36,868 nt of DNA, taken from Actinacidiphila cocklensis (GTDB lineage: Bacteria > Actinomycetota > Actinomycetes > Streptomycetales > Streptomycetaceae). Location of the stretch: NCBI RefSeq assembly GCF_907177275.1, contig NZ_CAJSLV010000099.1, forward strand, positions 1-36,868, read 5' to 3'. The translations under genes and the position numbers were made by a program. Below the pieces are notes generated by a model. That model was not told where the DNA came from, made no database searches, and was given only the letters and a program-made list of their open reading frames with translations. Positions 8,217 through 15,976 of this stretch are shown in pieces. Each line of letters opens with the position of its first letter. Within the stretch, counting starts at the first letter, position 1.

Positions 8217-8254
8217 CAGTTCCGCCCCCAGGTGAAGCTCTGGGGGCGGAACTG
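8217..8254. terminator. Strong hairpin between convergent ThuA/ricin and modC genes
   Basis: CAGTTCCGCCCCCAG (8217-8231) and CTGGGGGCGGAACTG (8240-8254) form a perfect 15-bp stem with an 8-base loop. It lies 52 bp after the ThuA/ricin stop and 8 bp from the modC stop, so it could end transcription from both sides. There is no long T run, as is usual in streptomycetes. Confidence 0.75.
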
Positions 8255-8261
8255 AGCGGCG

Positions 8262-9353
8262 TCACGCCGGATAGGAATGGGTTTGCGCCGCCTTCACCGA
8301 GGCCCAGACCTGGACGCCGGGCGCGAGCAGGAGTTCGGCGACGGCCACCGGGGTCAGGTCGGCTGCGAGGGGGAGGCCGGCCGCGGGGCCTGAGCCGGTG
8401 AGGGCGACACGGAGCTGGTCGCCGTGCGACTCCATTCCCGTCACCTCCGCCGGCCAGGCGTTGCGCGCGCTGGAGTCGGGGCGCTCCCGGTGCAGCGTCA
8501 CCGAGCTGGGTGGGAAGGCGACGAAGGCCGGTCCGTCGAGGGTCTCGGTCGTGGTCAGGCCGAGCCCCGGCGCCACCCGTACGGTGTGGCCCGCCGCGTC
8601 GCCCCGGTAGAGGTTCAGGCCGACCAGCCGGGCGATGTAGTCGGTGCGCGGGCGGCGGGCGATCTCGGCCGGCGTGCCCTCCTGGACGACGCGGCCCTGC
8701 TCGACCACCACCAGCCGGTCGGCCAGCACCATCGCGTCCAGCGGGTCGTGCGTGACCAGCACCGCCACCGCCTCGAAGGCGGCCAGATGCCGCCGCAGTT
8801 CGGCGCGTACGTCGAGCCTGGCGCGGGCGTCGAGCGCCGCGAGCGGCTCGTCGAGCAGCAGCAGCCGCGGCCCGGTGGCCAGCGCGCGGGCCAGCGCGAC
8901 CCGCTGGGCCTGCCCGCCGGACAGCCGCCGCGGCTTGGCGCCCGCGTGGTCGGCCAGGCCCATCCGGTCCAGCAGGCCGGCGGCCAGCTCCCGGGCCGCC
9001 GCCCGCGGCATCCCGTGGCAGCGCGGCCCGAAGGCCACGTTCTCCAGCGCCGTCAGGTGCGGGAAGAGCAGGTAGTCCTGGAAGACCACCCCGACCGGGC
9101 GGCCCTCGGGCGCGGTCCGCCGCCGCAGCGCCGGGTCCTCCAGGGTCTCGCCGTCCAGCCGCAGGTGCCCGCCGGTCAGCGGGGCCAGCCCGGCCAGGGC
9201 GCGCAGCGCGGTGGTCTTGCCCGCGCCGTTCGGGCCGAGCAGGGCCAGCACCTCGCCGGGCCGTACGGTCAGCTCGACGTCCAGGGTGAAGGTGCCCCGG
9301 TCGAGCACAAGGCGGGCGTCGAGCCCCTCGTCCTTGGTCAGGGAGGTGCTCAC
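8262..9353 (-). CDS. modC: Molybdate ABC transporter ATP-binding protein
   Basis: A 363-aa ATPase that would power molybdate import with ModB and ModA. Walker A GPNGAGKTT is at 40-48, followed by the Q-loop (VVFQDYLLFPHLTALENV), signature LSGGQAQRVALARAL and Walker B LLLLDEPLAALD. The last 100 residues form a TOBE-type (molybdate-sensing) region ending PGVQVWASVKAAQTHSYPA. The start is GTG 9353, which overlaps the modB TGA (GTGA), indicating translational coupling. Length is normal for ModC. Sulfate transport is a less likely alternative, given the ModA partner. Confidence 0.92.
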   Translation of the reverse strand: MSTSLTKDEGLDARLVLDRGTFTLDVELTVRPGEVLALLGPNGAGKTTALRALAGLAPLTGGHLRLDGETLEDPALRRRTAPEGRPVGVVFQDYLLFPHLTALENVAFGPRCHGMPRAAARELAAGLLDRMGLADHAGAKPRRLSGGQAQRVALARALATGPRLLLLDEPLAALDARARLDVRAELRRHLAAFEAVAVLVTHDPLDAMVLADRLVVVEQGRVVQEGTPAEIARRPRTDYIARLVGLNLYRGDAAGHTVRVAPGLGLTTTETLDGPAFVAFPPSSVTLHRERPDSSARNAWPAEVTGMESHGDQLRVALTGSGPAAGLPLAADLTPVAVAELLLAPGVQVWASVKAAQTHSYPA

Positions 9354-10204
9354 AGCGCCCCCGTCCAGCGTTCGCGCAGCCCGGCGAGCACCGCGAGGGA
9401 CACCGCGAGCAGCACCAGGCTCAGCGCGACGGCCGCCGCCGGGTCGTCCTGGAGCGCCAGGTAGACCGCGAGCGGCATCGTCTGGGTGCGCCCGGGGAAA
9501 CTGCCGGCGAAGGTGATGGTCGCCCCGAACTCGCCCAGCGCGCGCGCCCAGGCGAGCACCGCACCGGCGGCCACGCCCGGCGCGATCATCGGCAGCGTCA
9601 CCCGGCGGAAGGCGGTGAAGCGGGAGGCGCCCAGCGTCGCCGCGGCCTCCTCGTAGCGCGCGTCGGCGGCGCGCAGCGTGCCCTCGACGGTGATCACCAG
9701 GAAGGGCATGGCCACGAAGGTCTCGGCGACGACCACGCCCGAGGTGGTGAAGGGCAGCGTGATGCCGAAGGCGGTGTCGAGCCAGCGCCCCACCACCCCG
9801 TTGCGGCCCAGCGCGAGCAGCAGCGCCACGCCGCCGACCACCGGCGGCAGCACCAGCGGCAGCGTGACCAGCGCGCGGACCAGCCGCCGCCCGGGGAATT
9901 CGGTACGCGCCAGCAGCCACGCCAGCGGCACGCCGAAGAGCAGCGACGCCGCCGTCGCCAGTGTCGCGGTCTGCAGCGACAGCCGCAGCGCCTGCCACAC
10001 CGCGGCGCCGGCCAGCTGGTCGGGCAGGCTCCGCCAGGGCGCCCTGATCAGCAGCGCGACCAGCGGCAGCAGCAGGAAGGCGAGGCCGATCAGCGCGGGC
10101 AGCACCAGTGCGACCGGCACCCGGCCGCCGGTGCGGGCGCGCCGCTGCCGGTTTCCGGGGGCGTCCAGGAAGCCGGCGGCGGCGGTGGTGGTGTCGTCCG
10201 TCAC
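9350..10204 (-). CDS. modB: Molybdate ABC transporter permease
   Basis: A 284-aa inner-membrane permease with about five to six membrane segments (first near 28-50). The cytoplasmic EAA loop reads YEEAAATLGASRFTAFRRVTLPMIAPG near 190-216 and docks with the ATPase; LAWARALGEFGATITFAGSFPGRTQT after it is typical of ModB. The start is GTG 10204, overlapping the modA stop by GTGA. The frame stays open far upstream, but that part is antisense-like Arg-rich sequence inside modA and is not real. Confidence 0.92.
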   Translation of the reverse strand: MTDDTTTAAAGFLDAPGNRQRRARTGGRVPVALVLPALIGLAFLLLPLVALLIRAPWRSLPDQLAGAAVWQALRLSLQTATLATAASLLFGVPLAWLLARTEFPGRRLVRALVTLPLVLPPVVGGVALLLALGRNGVVGRWLDTAFGITLPFTTSGVVVAETFVAMPFLVITVEGTLRAADARYEEAAATLGASRFTAFRRVTLPMIAPGVAAGAVLAWARALGEFGATITFAGSFPGRTQTMPLAVYLALQDDPAAAVALSLVLLAVSLAVLAGLRERWTGAL

Positions 10205-11043
10205 GGGTTCAGGAAGCCCGCTTCTGTCAGCACCTTCTGGCCCTCGGCGGACTTCACCAGCGCGATGAAGGCCTGCGCGGCCGCCGGGTTGGGGGCGTCC
10301 TTGAGCGCGACGATCGGGTACGCGTTGACGGCGCCGGCGGATTCGGGGAACTGCACGCCGTCCACCTTGCCACCTGCGGCCTTCACGTCGGTCCGGTAGA
10401 CCACCGCCGCGTCGACCTCCTTCAGCTCCACCTTGGTCAGCGCCGACTTCACGTCCTGCTCGTAGGACACCGGTGTGAGGCTGATCCCGCCGGCGGTCAG
10501 CGCCTTCTGCGCGGCCGAGCCGCACGGCACGGTCTTCGCGCAGAGCGCCACCTTCAGGCCGGACCTGGTGAGGTCCTTGAGGGTGGCGATGTGCTGCGGG
10601 TTGCCGGGCGGGGTGGCGATCTCCAGCTGGTTGCGGACGAAGGTGGACGGTTCGCCCTGCCCGTCGCCCGCGTCGGTGACGGTCTTCATGGTGGTCGGGC
10701 TGGCGGCGGCGAAGACGTCGGCGGGGGCGCCCGCGGTGATGCTCGCGGCGAGGGTGTCGCTGCCGCCGAAGCTGAAGGTGACCTTCGTGCCCGGGTACGC
10801 GGTCTCGAACTGCTTGCCGAGCGTGCTGAAGGACTCCTTCAGCGAGGCCGCGGCGAAGACCGTGACAGACCCGCTGACCTTCGGGGACGCGCTGGTCGAC
10901 GAGGTGGCCGTGGACGCGGCCGACCTGCCGGGGGGGTCGGAGGACGTGTCGTCCGAGGAGGAGCAGGCGGTGAGCGCCAGCAGCATCGCGGCGCCGCCCA
11001 GCGCCAGGGGGAGGGCATGGCGGCGTGCGGAACGGGTTGTCAC
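10201..11043 (-). CDS. modA: Molybdate-binding periplasmic-type lipoprotein
   Basis: A 280-aa binding protein that would catch molybdate (or tungstate) outside the cell. The signal has lipobox LALTAC, with Cys27 lipidated, then a Ser/Thr linker. The mature part begins SVTVFAAASLKESF, the classic ModA start, followed by FSFGGSDTLAASITAGAPADVFAAAS and a late YPIVALKDAPNPAAAQAFI. GTG 11043 is chosen because GAGGGAGA lies six bases before it; another GTG eight codons upstream has poorer spacing. First gene of modABC. The window also holds a molybdopterin enzyme at 29181-30818, a possible user of the metal. Confidence 0.92.
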   Translation of the reverse strand: MTTRSARRHALPLALGGAAMLLALTACSSSDDTSSDPPGRSAASTATSSTSASPKVSGSVTVFAAASLKESFSTLGKQFETAYPGTKVTFSFGGSDTLAASITAGAPADVFAAASPTTMKTVTDAGDGQGEPSTFVRNQLEIATPPGNPQHIATLKDLTRSGLKVALCAKTVPCGSAAQKALTAGGISLTPVSYEQDVKSALTKVELKEVDAAVVYRTDVKAAGGKVDGVQFPESAGAVNAYPIVALKDAPNPAAAQAFIALVKSAEGQKVLTEAGFLNP

Positions 11044-11146
11044 AGGATGTCTCCCTCTCTGCCGCACGCTGCCGTGCGGATACCACGATCATAATTCCGC
11101 AGATGCGAGGAGGAAGTCAGCTGGCACATTGCATAAACCAAACGAT

Positions 11147-11206
11147 CCGGCCCCCGGGCCTGGCTTGTGCGATCACACGATCGCACCTGCCGTGCCCGGG
11201 GGCCGG
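11147..11206. terminator. Nested hairpin between modA and the GH3 gene
   Basis: CCGGCCCCCGGGC (11147-11159) pairs perfectly with GCCCGGGGGCCGG (11194-11206). Inside is a second perfect stem, GTGCGATC (11167-11174) with GATCGCAC (11179-11186) around ACAC. The structure may be a backup terminator for the GH3 gene that insulates modA from read-through. Confidence 0.6.
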
Positions 11207-11212
11207 AACCGC

Positions 11213-11248
11213 CCGCGCTCCCGTGCCGGGACGAGCCCGGGAGCGCGG
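11213..11248 (-). terminator. Terminator of the GH3 gene
   Basis: CCGCGCTCCCG (11213-11223) and CGGGAGCGCGG (11238-11248) form a perfect 11-bp stem 24 bp downstream of the GH3 stop on the minus strand. Confidence 0.65.
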
Positions 11249-11272
11249 ACGGGGTCCGCGGTGCTGGTCGGA

Positions 11273-14200
11273 TCAGCCGGTGGCCCAGCTGGTCAGCCCG
11301 GCCCCGTAGGCGTAGAGCGGGTTGCCGTACGTCGTCGGCACGGTCTGACCCGCGTCGATCTTCGCCCGGATGTCGGCCCGCTCGGCCGCGGTCGCACCGA
11401 GGTCGTACGGCAGGTCCCACGCCTCGTTCGCGTCGGCCTGGTTGTCACCGCCGCCCGGCTTGAGCACCTGGTCGAGGCTGCGCGGCAGCTGCCAGGGCAG
11501 GTGGCCGCGCGGGGTGTAGTCCCCGAACAGCAGGCTCGCCGTGGCCGGGCCGACCTCCTCGCCGCCGCGGTAGGTCACCACGATGGCGTCGGCCAGGGTG
11601 TTCCAGTCGCTGATCACGATGGGCCGCGGCAGGGTCAGGACGACCACCACCTTGAGCCCCTGGTTCTTGTAGTTCTGGATCAGCGCCAGCTGGTCGGCCG
11701 GCAGGTACGGCTGGGTGTCGGGCCACGCGGTGGCGTGGGTGTACGACGGCTCGCCGACGTACACCACCGCGACCTTCGGGTTGGTGGCCGTGCCCTGGGA
11801 GACGTTCACCCCGTTCTGGGCGGCTCTCGCCTTCAGGGCGTCGAGCTGGTCCAGCGACCCGTAGTCCGGGTGGAAGTAGCTGGACCAGATGCAGCAGGCC
11901 GCGCCGTCGGTCGCCCGGTCGCCGGCCACCACGATGTTGTCGCCCGAGTTGAGCTTGAGCGGCAGCACACCGTTGTTCTTGAGCACGGTGTCGGACTCGC
12001 GGGAGGCCTGGTTGGCCAGCTGCGTGTACGACGGCTGGTGGAAGCGGTAGGGGCCGTTGACCGGGTCGCCGTACGGGTGGTCGAAGATGCCCAGCTCGAA
12101 CTTGAGCGTGAGGATCCGCGTCACCGCGTCGTTGATCCTGGCCAGCGGGACCTGCTGTTCGAAGCCCGCCATGGTGAAGTCGGGAGCGCCCGGGTCGGCG
12201 CCGCCCATCACGTCGGAGCCCGCGTTCGCCGCGTTGACCCAGGCACCCGACGGCAGCCAGTCCGTGGTGATCAGACCGGTGTAGCCCATGTTCTGCCGCA
12301 GGTAGGTGAGGATCTTGGCGCTGTCACCCGCACCGGGACCGCCCGGGTCGAGGTACGAACTGCCCGCGTAGCCCGGCATGATGTTGACCGCGCCGGCCTC
12401 CATCGCCGCCCGGAACGGGATCATGTGGTACTTGATCGTGGTGGCGTCGTAGACGATGCCGGCCTCGCCGCCCGCGCCCTCGCCCGGCCAGTGCTTGACC
12501 GTCGCCAGCACGGAGCCCGGGTTCAGCTCCGGACCGCCCTGCAGGCCGGCGACCAGCGCCCGCAGCTGGGCCGCCGCCACGTCGGCGTTCTCGCCGCCGC
12601 CCTCCTGGATGCGCGGGTACAGCACCTTGGTGCCGACCTCGGCGAGCGGTGAGAGGGTGCCGCGCGCCCCGACCTCCAGCTCCTCCTTGCGCTGCATGTC
12701 GCCGAGCTTGTAGTCCAGCGGGTAGTCCTTGCCCGCCGACAGGGTGCTCTGCAGCGGATACGTCGTCTGGTAGCCGGCCGTGGTGTCGCCCGCCGAGACC
12801 GGCGGGATGCCGAGCCGGGTCGCGGCGGTGGAGAGCAGCACGTTGTTCAGGTCCGCGGGCTGCGCGGGTCCGAAGTGCCAGCCGGACAGCGGGAAGGTCT
12901 GGACGTTGTAGAACATCTGATAGGCCTTCTCCTCCAGCGTCATCCGGCTGAGAAGGTCACTGGCGCGGGTGGCGACCGGCTGCCGCCAGTCCTCGTACGG
13001 CTCGATCTGGCCGTCCTTGTTGAGGTCGCGGGCGCCGTTGATCACGTTGACACCGTCCGCGACCTGCTCGACGTCCGGCAGGTAGAGGCTGAACGTACGG
13101 ATGTCGGAGGTGGTCCTCGCGCCCGAGCCGGACACCGCGACCACGAACCACTTGTACGTCCACCGGTCGGTGATGTCCCAACTCGGCGTGTAGCTCGTGC
13201 CGGTGGGCTCGGCCACCTTGGTGTAGAGGTCCAGCAGGTTGCCGGACGCGGTGAAGTCGTAGTCGGTGCGGCTGATGTTGAGCCACACCTCGTAGTGGGC
13301 GGTACCGGACACCGCGTTCCAGCTCAGCGGCGGACGGCGGGTGGTGGTGACCATGGCCTTGTCCGCCGGTGCGGCCAGCTGGAACTGGCCGGTGGTGGCG
13401 GGGGCCTTGGTCGGTCCCGACAGCAGCGGCGGTGTCGCGGTGGAGCTGTCGACGGTGCCGTAGACCTGGAACTCCCACAGGGAGTAGCCGTATCCGGTGG
13501 CGCGGGCGGTGCCGGTGAAGCGCACGTAGCGCCCCTTGCCGGTCACCGGCAGCTTCTCGATGCCGCCCGTGCCGGTCGTGGTCGCGTACAGCTGCGTCCA
13601 CGAGGTGCCGTTGTCGGAGATCTCGATGCGGTAGCCGGTGGCGTACGCCGACTCCCAGTTGAGCACGATGCCGCTGAGGGTGCCGGTGCCGCCGAGGTCG
13701 ACGCGCAGCCACTGGTCGTCGCTGGACAGGCTCGACCAGCGGGTGGTGGTCCGGCCGTCGAGGGCGGCGGCCGGGGCGTTGCCGCCCTCGTACGAGGACG
13801 CGGCCACCTGCTTGTAGGCGGAGATGACGGTGCCGGAGAAGTCGCCGCCGCCGGGGTCGGTGGTGGGGGGTGTGGTGGTGCCGCCGCCGGAGGTGGTGCG
13901 GACCTGGAACTCCCAGAGGGAGTAGCCGTATCCGGTAGCGCGGGCGGTGCCGTACATCCGCACGTAGCGGCCGGTGCCCGAGGCGTTCAGCGTCTGGACG
14001 CCGCCGGTGCCGGCCGTGGTGGAGTAGGCGTCGGTCCAGGTCTGCGCGTTGTCCGAGACCTGGATCTTGAACGCCGTGGCGTAGGCGGACTCCCAGTTGA
14101 GCACCACCTGGCAGACGGTCTGCGAGGAGCCGAGGTCGACCTGGAGCCACTGCGGGTCGGCGGCCGCGCTGGACCAGCGGGTGCCGGTGTTGCCGTCGAC

Positions 14201-14815
14201 GGCCGCCGAGGCCGGGGTGCCGGCGTTCTCGGTGGAGGACGTGGTGGCGGTCTTCCCCTGGGCGGCGTTGTCGGTGCCGCAGGCGCCGGGGTTCGTGCCG
14301 CCGGTCGTGCCGAAGACCTGGAACTCCCACAGGGAGTAGCCGTATCCGGTGGCGCGGGCGGTGCCGTACATCCGGACGTAGCGGCCGGAAGCGTTTACGG
14401 GAACCGTCTGGTTGCCGCCGGTCGCGGTGGTGGTGGAGTAGGCGTCGGTCCAGGTCTGCGCGTTGTCCGAGACCTGGATCTTGAACGCGGTGGCGTAGGC
14501 CGTCTCCCAGTTGAGGGTGACGGAGCTGAGGGTGGCGCTGCTGCCGAGGTCGACCTGGAGCCACTGCGGGTCGGCGGCGGCGCTGGACCAGCGGGTGCCG
14601 GTGTTGCCGTCGACGGCCGCCGAGGCCGGGGTGCCGGCGTTCTCGGTGGAGGACGCCGTCGCGGTCTTCCCCTGCGACAGCAGCGAGGGTGCGGCGTTCG
14701 CGGTGCCGGTGGTGGCGGTGATCGCCCCTGCCGCCACGACGACGGCCGCCACCGCGGCGGCCAGTAAGGGTCTTCTGCGCCGAAGGGCGCGCAGGAAGAG
14801 GGACAGGAGGCTCAT
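11273..14815 (-). CDS. Secreted multidomain glycoside hydrolase family 3 enzyme with three F5/8-type modules
   Basis: An 1180-aa secreted beta-glycosidase. Domain order: signal peptide (about 1-42), three discoidin/F5-8C modules of about 120 residues each (each with QWLQVDLG- or QWLRVDLG-type and ATGYGYSLWEFQV motifs), a fibronectin-like domain, then the GH3 barrel (RMTLEEKAYQM, VKHWPGEGAGGEAG) and the C-terminal alpha/beta sandwich. TTDW in GLITTDWLPSG is the likely nucleophile site (Asp). The first two modules are close copies. ATG 14815 is chosen for GGAG seven bases upstream; ATG 14827 lacks a binding site. The exact sugar (beta-glucoside, xyloside or other) cannot be told. A LacI-type operator precedes it. 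Confidence 0.9.
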   Translation of the reverse strand: MSLLSLFLRALRRRRPLLAAAVAAVVVAAGAITATTGTANAAPSLLSQGKTATASSTENAGTPASAAVDGNTGTRWSSAAADPQWLQVDLGSSATLSSVTLNWETAYATAFKIQVSDNAQTWTDAYSTTTATGGNQTVPVNASGRYVRMYGTARATGYGYSLWEFQVFGTTGGTNPGACGTDNAAQGKTATTSSTENAGTPASAAVDGNTGTRWSSAAADPQWLQVDLGSSQTVCQVVLNWESAYATAFKIQVSDNAQTWTDAYSTTAGTGGVQTLNASGTGRYVRMYGTARATGYGYSLWEFQVRTTSGGGTTTPPTTDPGGGDFSGTVISAYKQVAASSYEGGNAPAAALDGRTTTRWSSLSSDDQWLRVDLGGTGTLSGIVLNWESAYATGYRIEISDNGTSWTQLYATTTGTGGIEKLPVTGKGRYVRFTGTARATGYGYSLWEFQVYGTVDSSTATPPLLSGPTKAPATTGQFQLAAPADKAMVTTTRRPPLSWNAVSGTAHYEVWLNISRTDYDFTASGNLLDLYTKVAEPTGTSYTPSWDITDRWTYKWFVVAVSGSGARTTSDIRTFSLYLPDVEQVADGVNVINGARDLNKDGQIEPYEDWRQPVATRASDLLSRMTLEEKAYQMFYNVQTFPLSGWHFGPAQPADLNNVLLSTAATRLGIPPVSAGDTTAGYQTTYPLQSTLSAGKDYPLDYKLGDMQRKEELEVGARGTLSPLAEVGTKVLYPRIQEGGGENADVAAAQLRALVAGLQGGPELNPGSVLATVKHWPGEGAGGEAGIVYDATTIKYHMIPFRAAMEAGAVNIMPGYAGSSYLDPGGPGAGDSAKILTYLRQNMGYTGLITTDWLPSGAWVNAANAGSDVMGGADPGAPDFTMAGFEQQVPLARINDAVTRILTLKFELGIFDHPYGDPVNGPYRFHQPSYTQLANQASRESDTVLKNNGVLPLKLNSGDNIVVAGDRATDGAACCIWSSYFHPDYGSLDQLDALKARAAQNGVNVSQGTATNPKVAVVYVGEPSYTHATAWPDTQPYLPADQLALIQNYKNQGLKVVVVLTLPRPIVISDWNTLADAIVVTYRGGEEVGPATASLLFGDYTPRGHLPWQLPRSLDQVLKPGGGDNQADANEAWDLPYDLGATAAERADIRAKIDAGQTVPTTYGNPLYAYGAGLTSWATG
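13898..14260 (-). repeat. Discoidin module copy 2 (internal duplication)
   Basis: This 363-bp segment is a near copy of 14312-14674 in the same reading frame. Long stretches are identical at DNA level, for example around the ATGYGYSLWEFQV coding part and the QWLQVDLGSS part, implying recent duplication or ongoing conversion. The third module (about 13450-13815) is more diverged. Confidence 0.8.
14312..14674 (-). repeat. Discoidin module copy 1 (internal duplication)
   Basis: Partner of 13898-14260. It has the same length, and most changes fall around the TTTATGGNQ / TTAGTGGVQ loop and the Gly/Ser linker. Confidence 0.8.
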
Positions 14816-14855
14816 GTGCATCTCCATGGGGGGTGTGTACCTCTTGACGAAGCCG

Positions 14856-14869
14856 GGAGAGCGCTCTCC
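14856..14869. promoter_or_regulatory. LacI-family operator upstream of GH3
   Basis: GGAGAGCGCTCTCC is a perfect 14-bp palindrome with a central CG step, the form used by actinobacterial LacI-family sugar repressors (compare the CebR box TGGGAGCGCTCCCA). It sits just downstream of the predicted -10, over the likely transcription start, and so would block initiation. Confidence 0.65.
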
Positions 14870-14875
14870 GGGGGG

Positions 14876-14904
14876 AGTCTCATGCAAGGCCTGATCACTG
14901 TCAA
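14876..14904 (-). promoter_or_regulatory. Predicted promoter of the GH3 gene
   Basis: On the minus strand TTGACA (14904-14899), 17 bp, then GAGACT (14881-14876). The -35 is perfect and the -10 keeps the A, A and T at positions 2, 4 and 6. Combined with the palindrome immediately downstream, this gives a sensible repressible promoter. Confidence 0.5.
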
Positions 14905-14922
14905 TGCCTGTGCACAGCACGG

Positions 14923-14955
14923 CCGCAGCCCCGGCCGTCCTGGCCGGGGCTGCGG
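14923..14955 (-). terminator. Terminator of the PPOX-fold gene
   Basis: CCGCAGCCCCGGCC (14923-14936) and GGCCGGGGCTGCGG (14942-14955) form a perfect 14-bp stem with a 5-base loop. It lies 60 bp downstream of the stop on the minus strand and upstream of the GH3 promoter. Confidence 0.7.
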
Positions 14956-15015
14956 GGTGCTCCATGTGGTGCCGCGGCTCGTCCGAGCGGTGCCGCGGGG
15001 GGATCTGGCGGGGCG

Positions 15016-15438
15016 TCAGCCCATCGGGGGCGCCCAGGGGCCGACGCCGCCGACGCGCTCGACGGAATAGCGCAGCAGGTAGCCCTCGCCGGGCGGCAGC
15101 GGGAACTCGTAGTCGGGGCCGACGTAGACCTTGCCGAGGCGGGTCAGCAGGTCGCGGGCGCCGCCTTCCTCGACGGTGGCCTTGGCGTGCAGGAACGCGT
15201 ACGGCGCGAGCATGGCGCCGGGCGTGGCGGGTGCGGTGAAGGTCAGGACGACGCGCGGGTCGCGCTGCACGTTGCGCACCTTCTGGCGCAGCATCATGTG
15301 GGCGCTGACGATGTCGTCGCCGTCGAGCCCGATCCAGATGAGGGTGGACTGCGGACTGCCGTCCGGATTCACGGTGGACAGATGCGTTAACGGCCCGCTC
15401 TCGATCAGCGAGCGCAGTTCATCGATAAGTATCGTCAT
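15016..15438 (-). CDS. PPOX-class (pyridoxamine 5'-phosphate oxidase fold) flavin/F420 protein
   Basis: A 140-aa split-barrel protein. It has the family layout: LIESGPLTHLSTVNPDGSPQSTLIWIGLDGDDIVSA in the first half, then KVRNVQRDPRVVLTFTAP and a C-terminal strand region. Actinobacterial proteins of this size usually bind F420 or FMN and reduce small molecules. The cofactor is not certain here. It is monocistronic, with a strong terminator behind it. The upstream binding site is weak (GCCGG), so the start at 15438 is chosen because the conserved N-terminal helix begins there. Confidence 0.85.
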   Translation of the reverse strand: MTILIDELRSLIESGPLTHLSTVNPDGSPQSTLIWIGLDGDDIVSAHMMLRQKVRNVQRDPRVVLTFTAPATPGAMLAPYAFLHAKATVEEGGARDLLTRLGKVYVGPDYEFPLPPGEGYLLRYSVERVGGVGPWAPPMG

Positions 15439-15511
15439 CCGGCAGATTCTAGGTGTCCTGCGCCCGGTGCGACACAGGCCGGCCGGCGTCCCCGACCCCC
15501 CGCCGACCAGC

Positions 15512-15542
15512 GGTGCGGCCCGCCGTCACGACGGGCCGCACC
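15512..15542 (-). terminator. Terminator of the YiaA/B-like gene
   Basis: GGTGCGGCCCG (15512-15522) and CGGGCCGCACC (15532-15542) form a perfect 11-bp stem with a 9-base loop, 27 bp downstream of the stop codon on the minus strand. Confidence 0.65.
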
Positions 15543-15568
15543 ACGGTTCGCAACGACGGGCAGAACCG

Positions 15569-15862
15569 TCAGATCCCCTCCACCTTGAAGGGGTCGTGCT
15601 CGGCCAGCAGCTTGTCCAGCCGGGCCTGGTCCACCCTGCTGGTCACCTGGCCCTCCTGCTGGCGGTCCCGTACCACCTTGGACAGCGTGAAGGTCGCCGT
15701 CACGACATAGAGCAGCCCCACTGCCAGGAAGGCCCGCACCCAAGGGTCCACCGGCAGATACGCCACCCCCACCACCATCGCGCCCAGTGCAAGCGCGAAC
15801 GAGATCGCGGCCTGCACGGCGTATGCAGCAGTCGTCTGCTGCTGCGGAATCACCTTCGTCAT
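15569..15862 (-). CDS. YiaA/YiaB-family small membrane protein
   Basis: About 97 aa, with two membrane helices (about 14-36 and 43-62) joined by a short AYLPVDPWVRAFL loop, then a charged tail with SRVDQARLDKLLAEHDPFK. This is the YiaAB two-helix domain, and the tail is typical of streptomycete members; function is unknown. Start is uncertain. ATG 15862 has GGAGG only one base away, GTG 15853 has it ten bases away, and ATG 15913 has no binding site. Translation may begin at the GTG. Confidence 0.75.
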   Translation of the reverse strand: MTKVIPQQQTTAAYAVQAAISFALALGAMVVGVAYLPVDPWVRAFLAVGLLYVVTATFTLSKVVRDRQQEGQVTSRVDQARLDKLLAEHDPFKVEGI

Positions 15863-15943
15863 ACCTCCACGATCCCCGGCCGCGACGCCCCCGTCATGAG
15901 TACGGCTACTCATCCGCGGTACGGGGGGACGGCCGGGCGGACC

Positions 15944-15976
15944 GGTCAGGCGGCGGTCAGGCGGCGGTCAGGCCGC
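15944..15976. repeat. Three tandem 11-bp repeats at the carbonic anhydrase stop
   Basis: GGTCAGGCGGC is present twice exactly (15944-15954, 15955-15965) and once with one change (15966-15976). Each unit carries a TGA on the minus strand, and the third supplies the stop of the carbonic anhydrase gene. Probably replication slippage. Confidence 0.7.

Noticed and set aside
8262..9998. A modB/modC fusion read as one 578-residue protein
   Set aside because: The upstream part is out-of-frame Arg/Gly-rich sequence inside modB; ModC begins at GTG 9353, overlapping the modB stop.
10475..12652. A 725-codon plus-strand open frame opposite modA and GH3
   Set aside because: It crosses two well-supported genes and a terminator region in antisense; composition is that of a shadow frame.
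12875..14767. A 630-codon open frame on the plus strand opposite the GH3 gene
   Set aside because: It is Gly/Val/Arg-rich, has no domain, and mirrors the third-position GC bias of the clear GH3 gene on the other strand.
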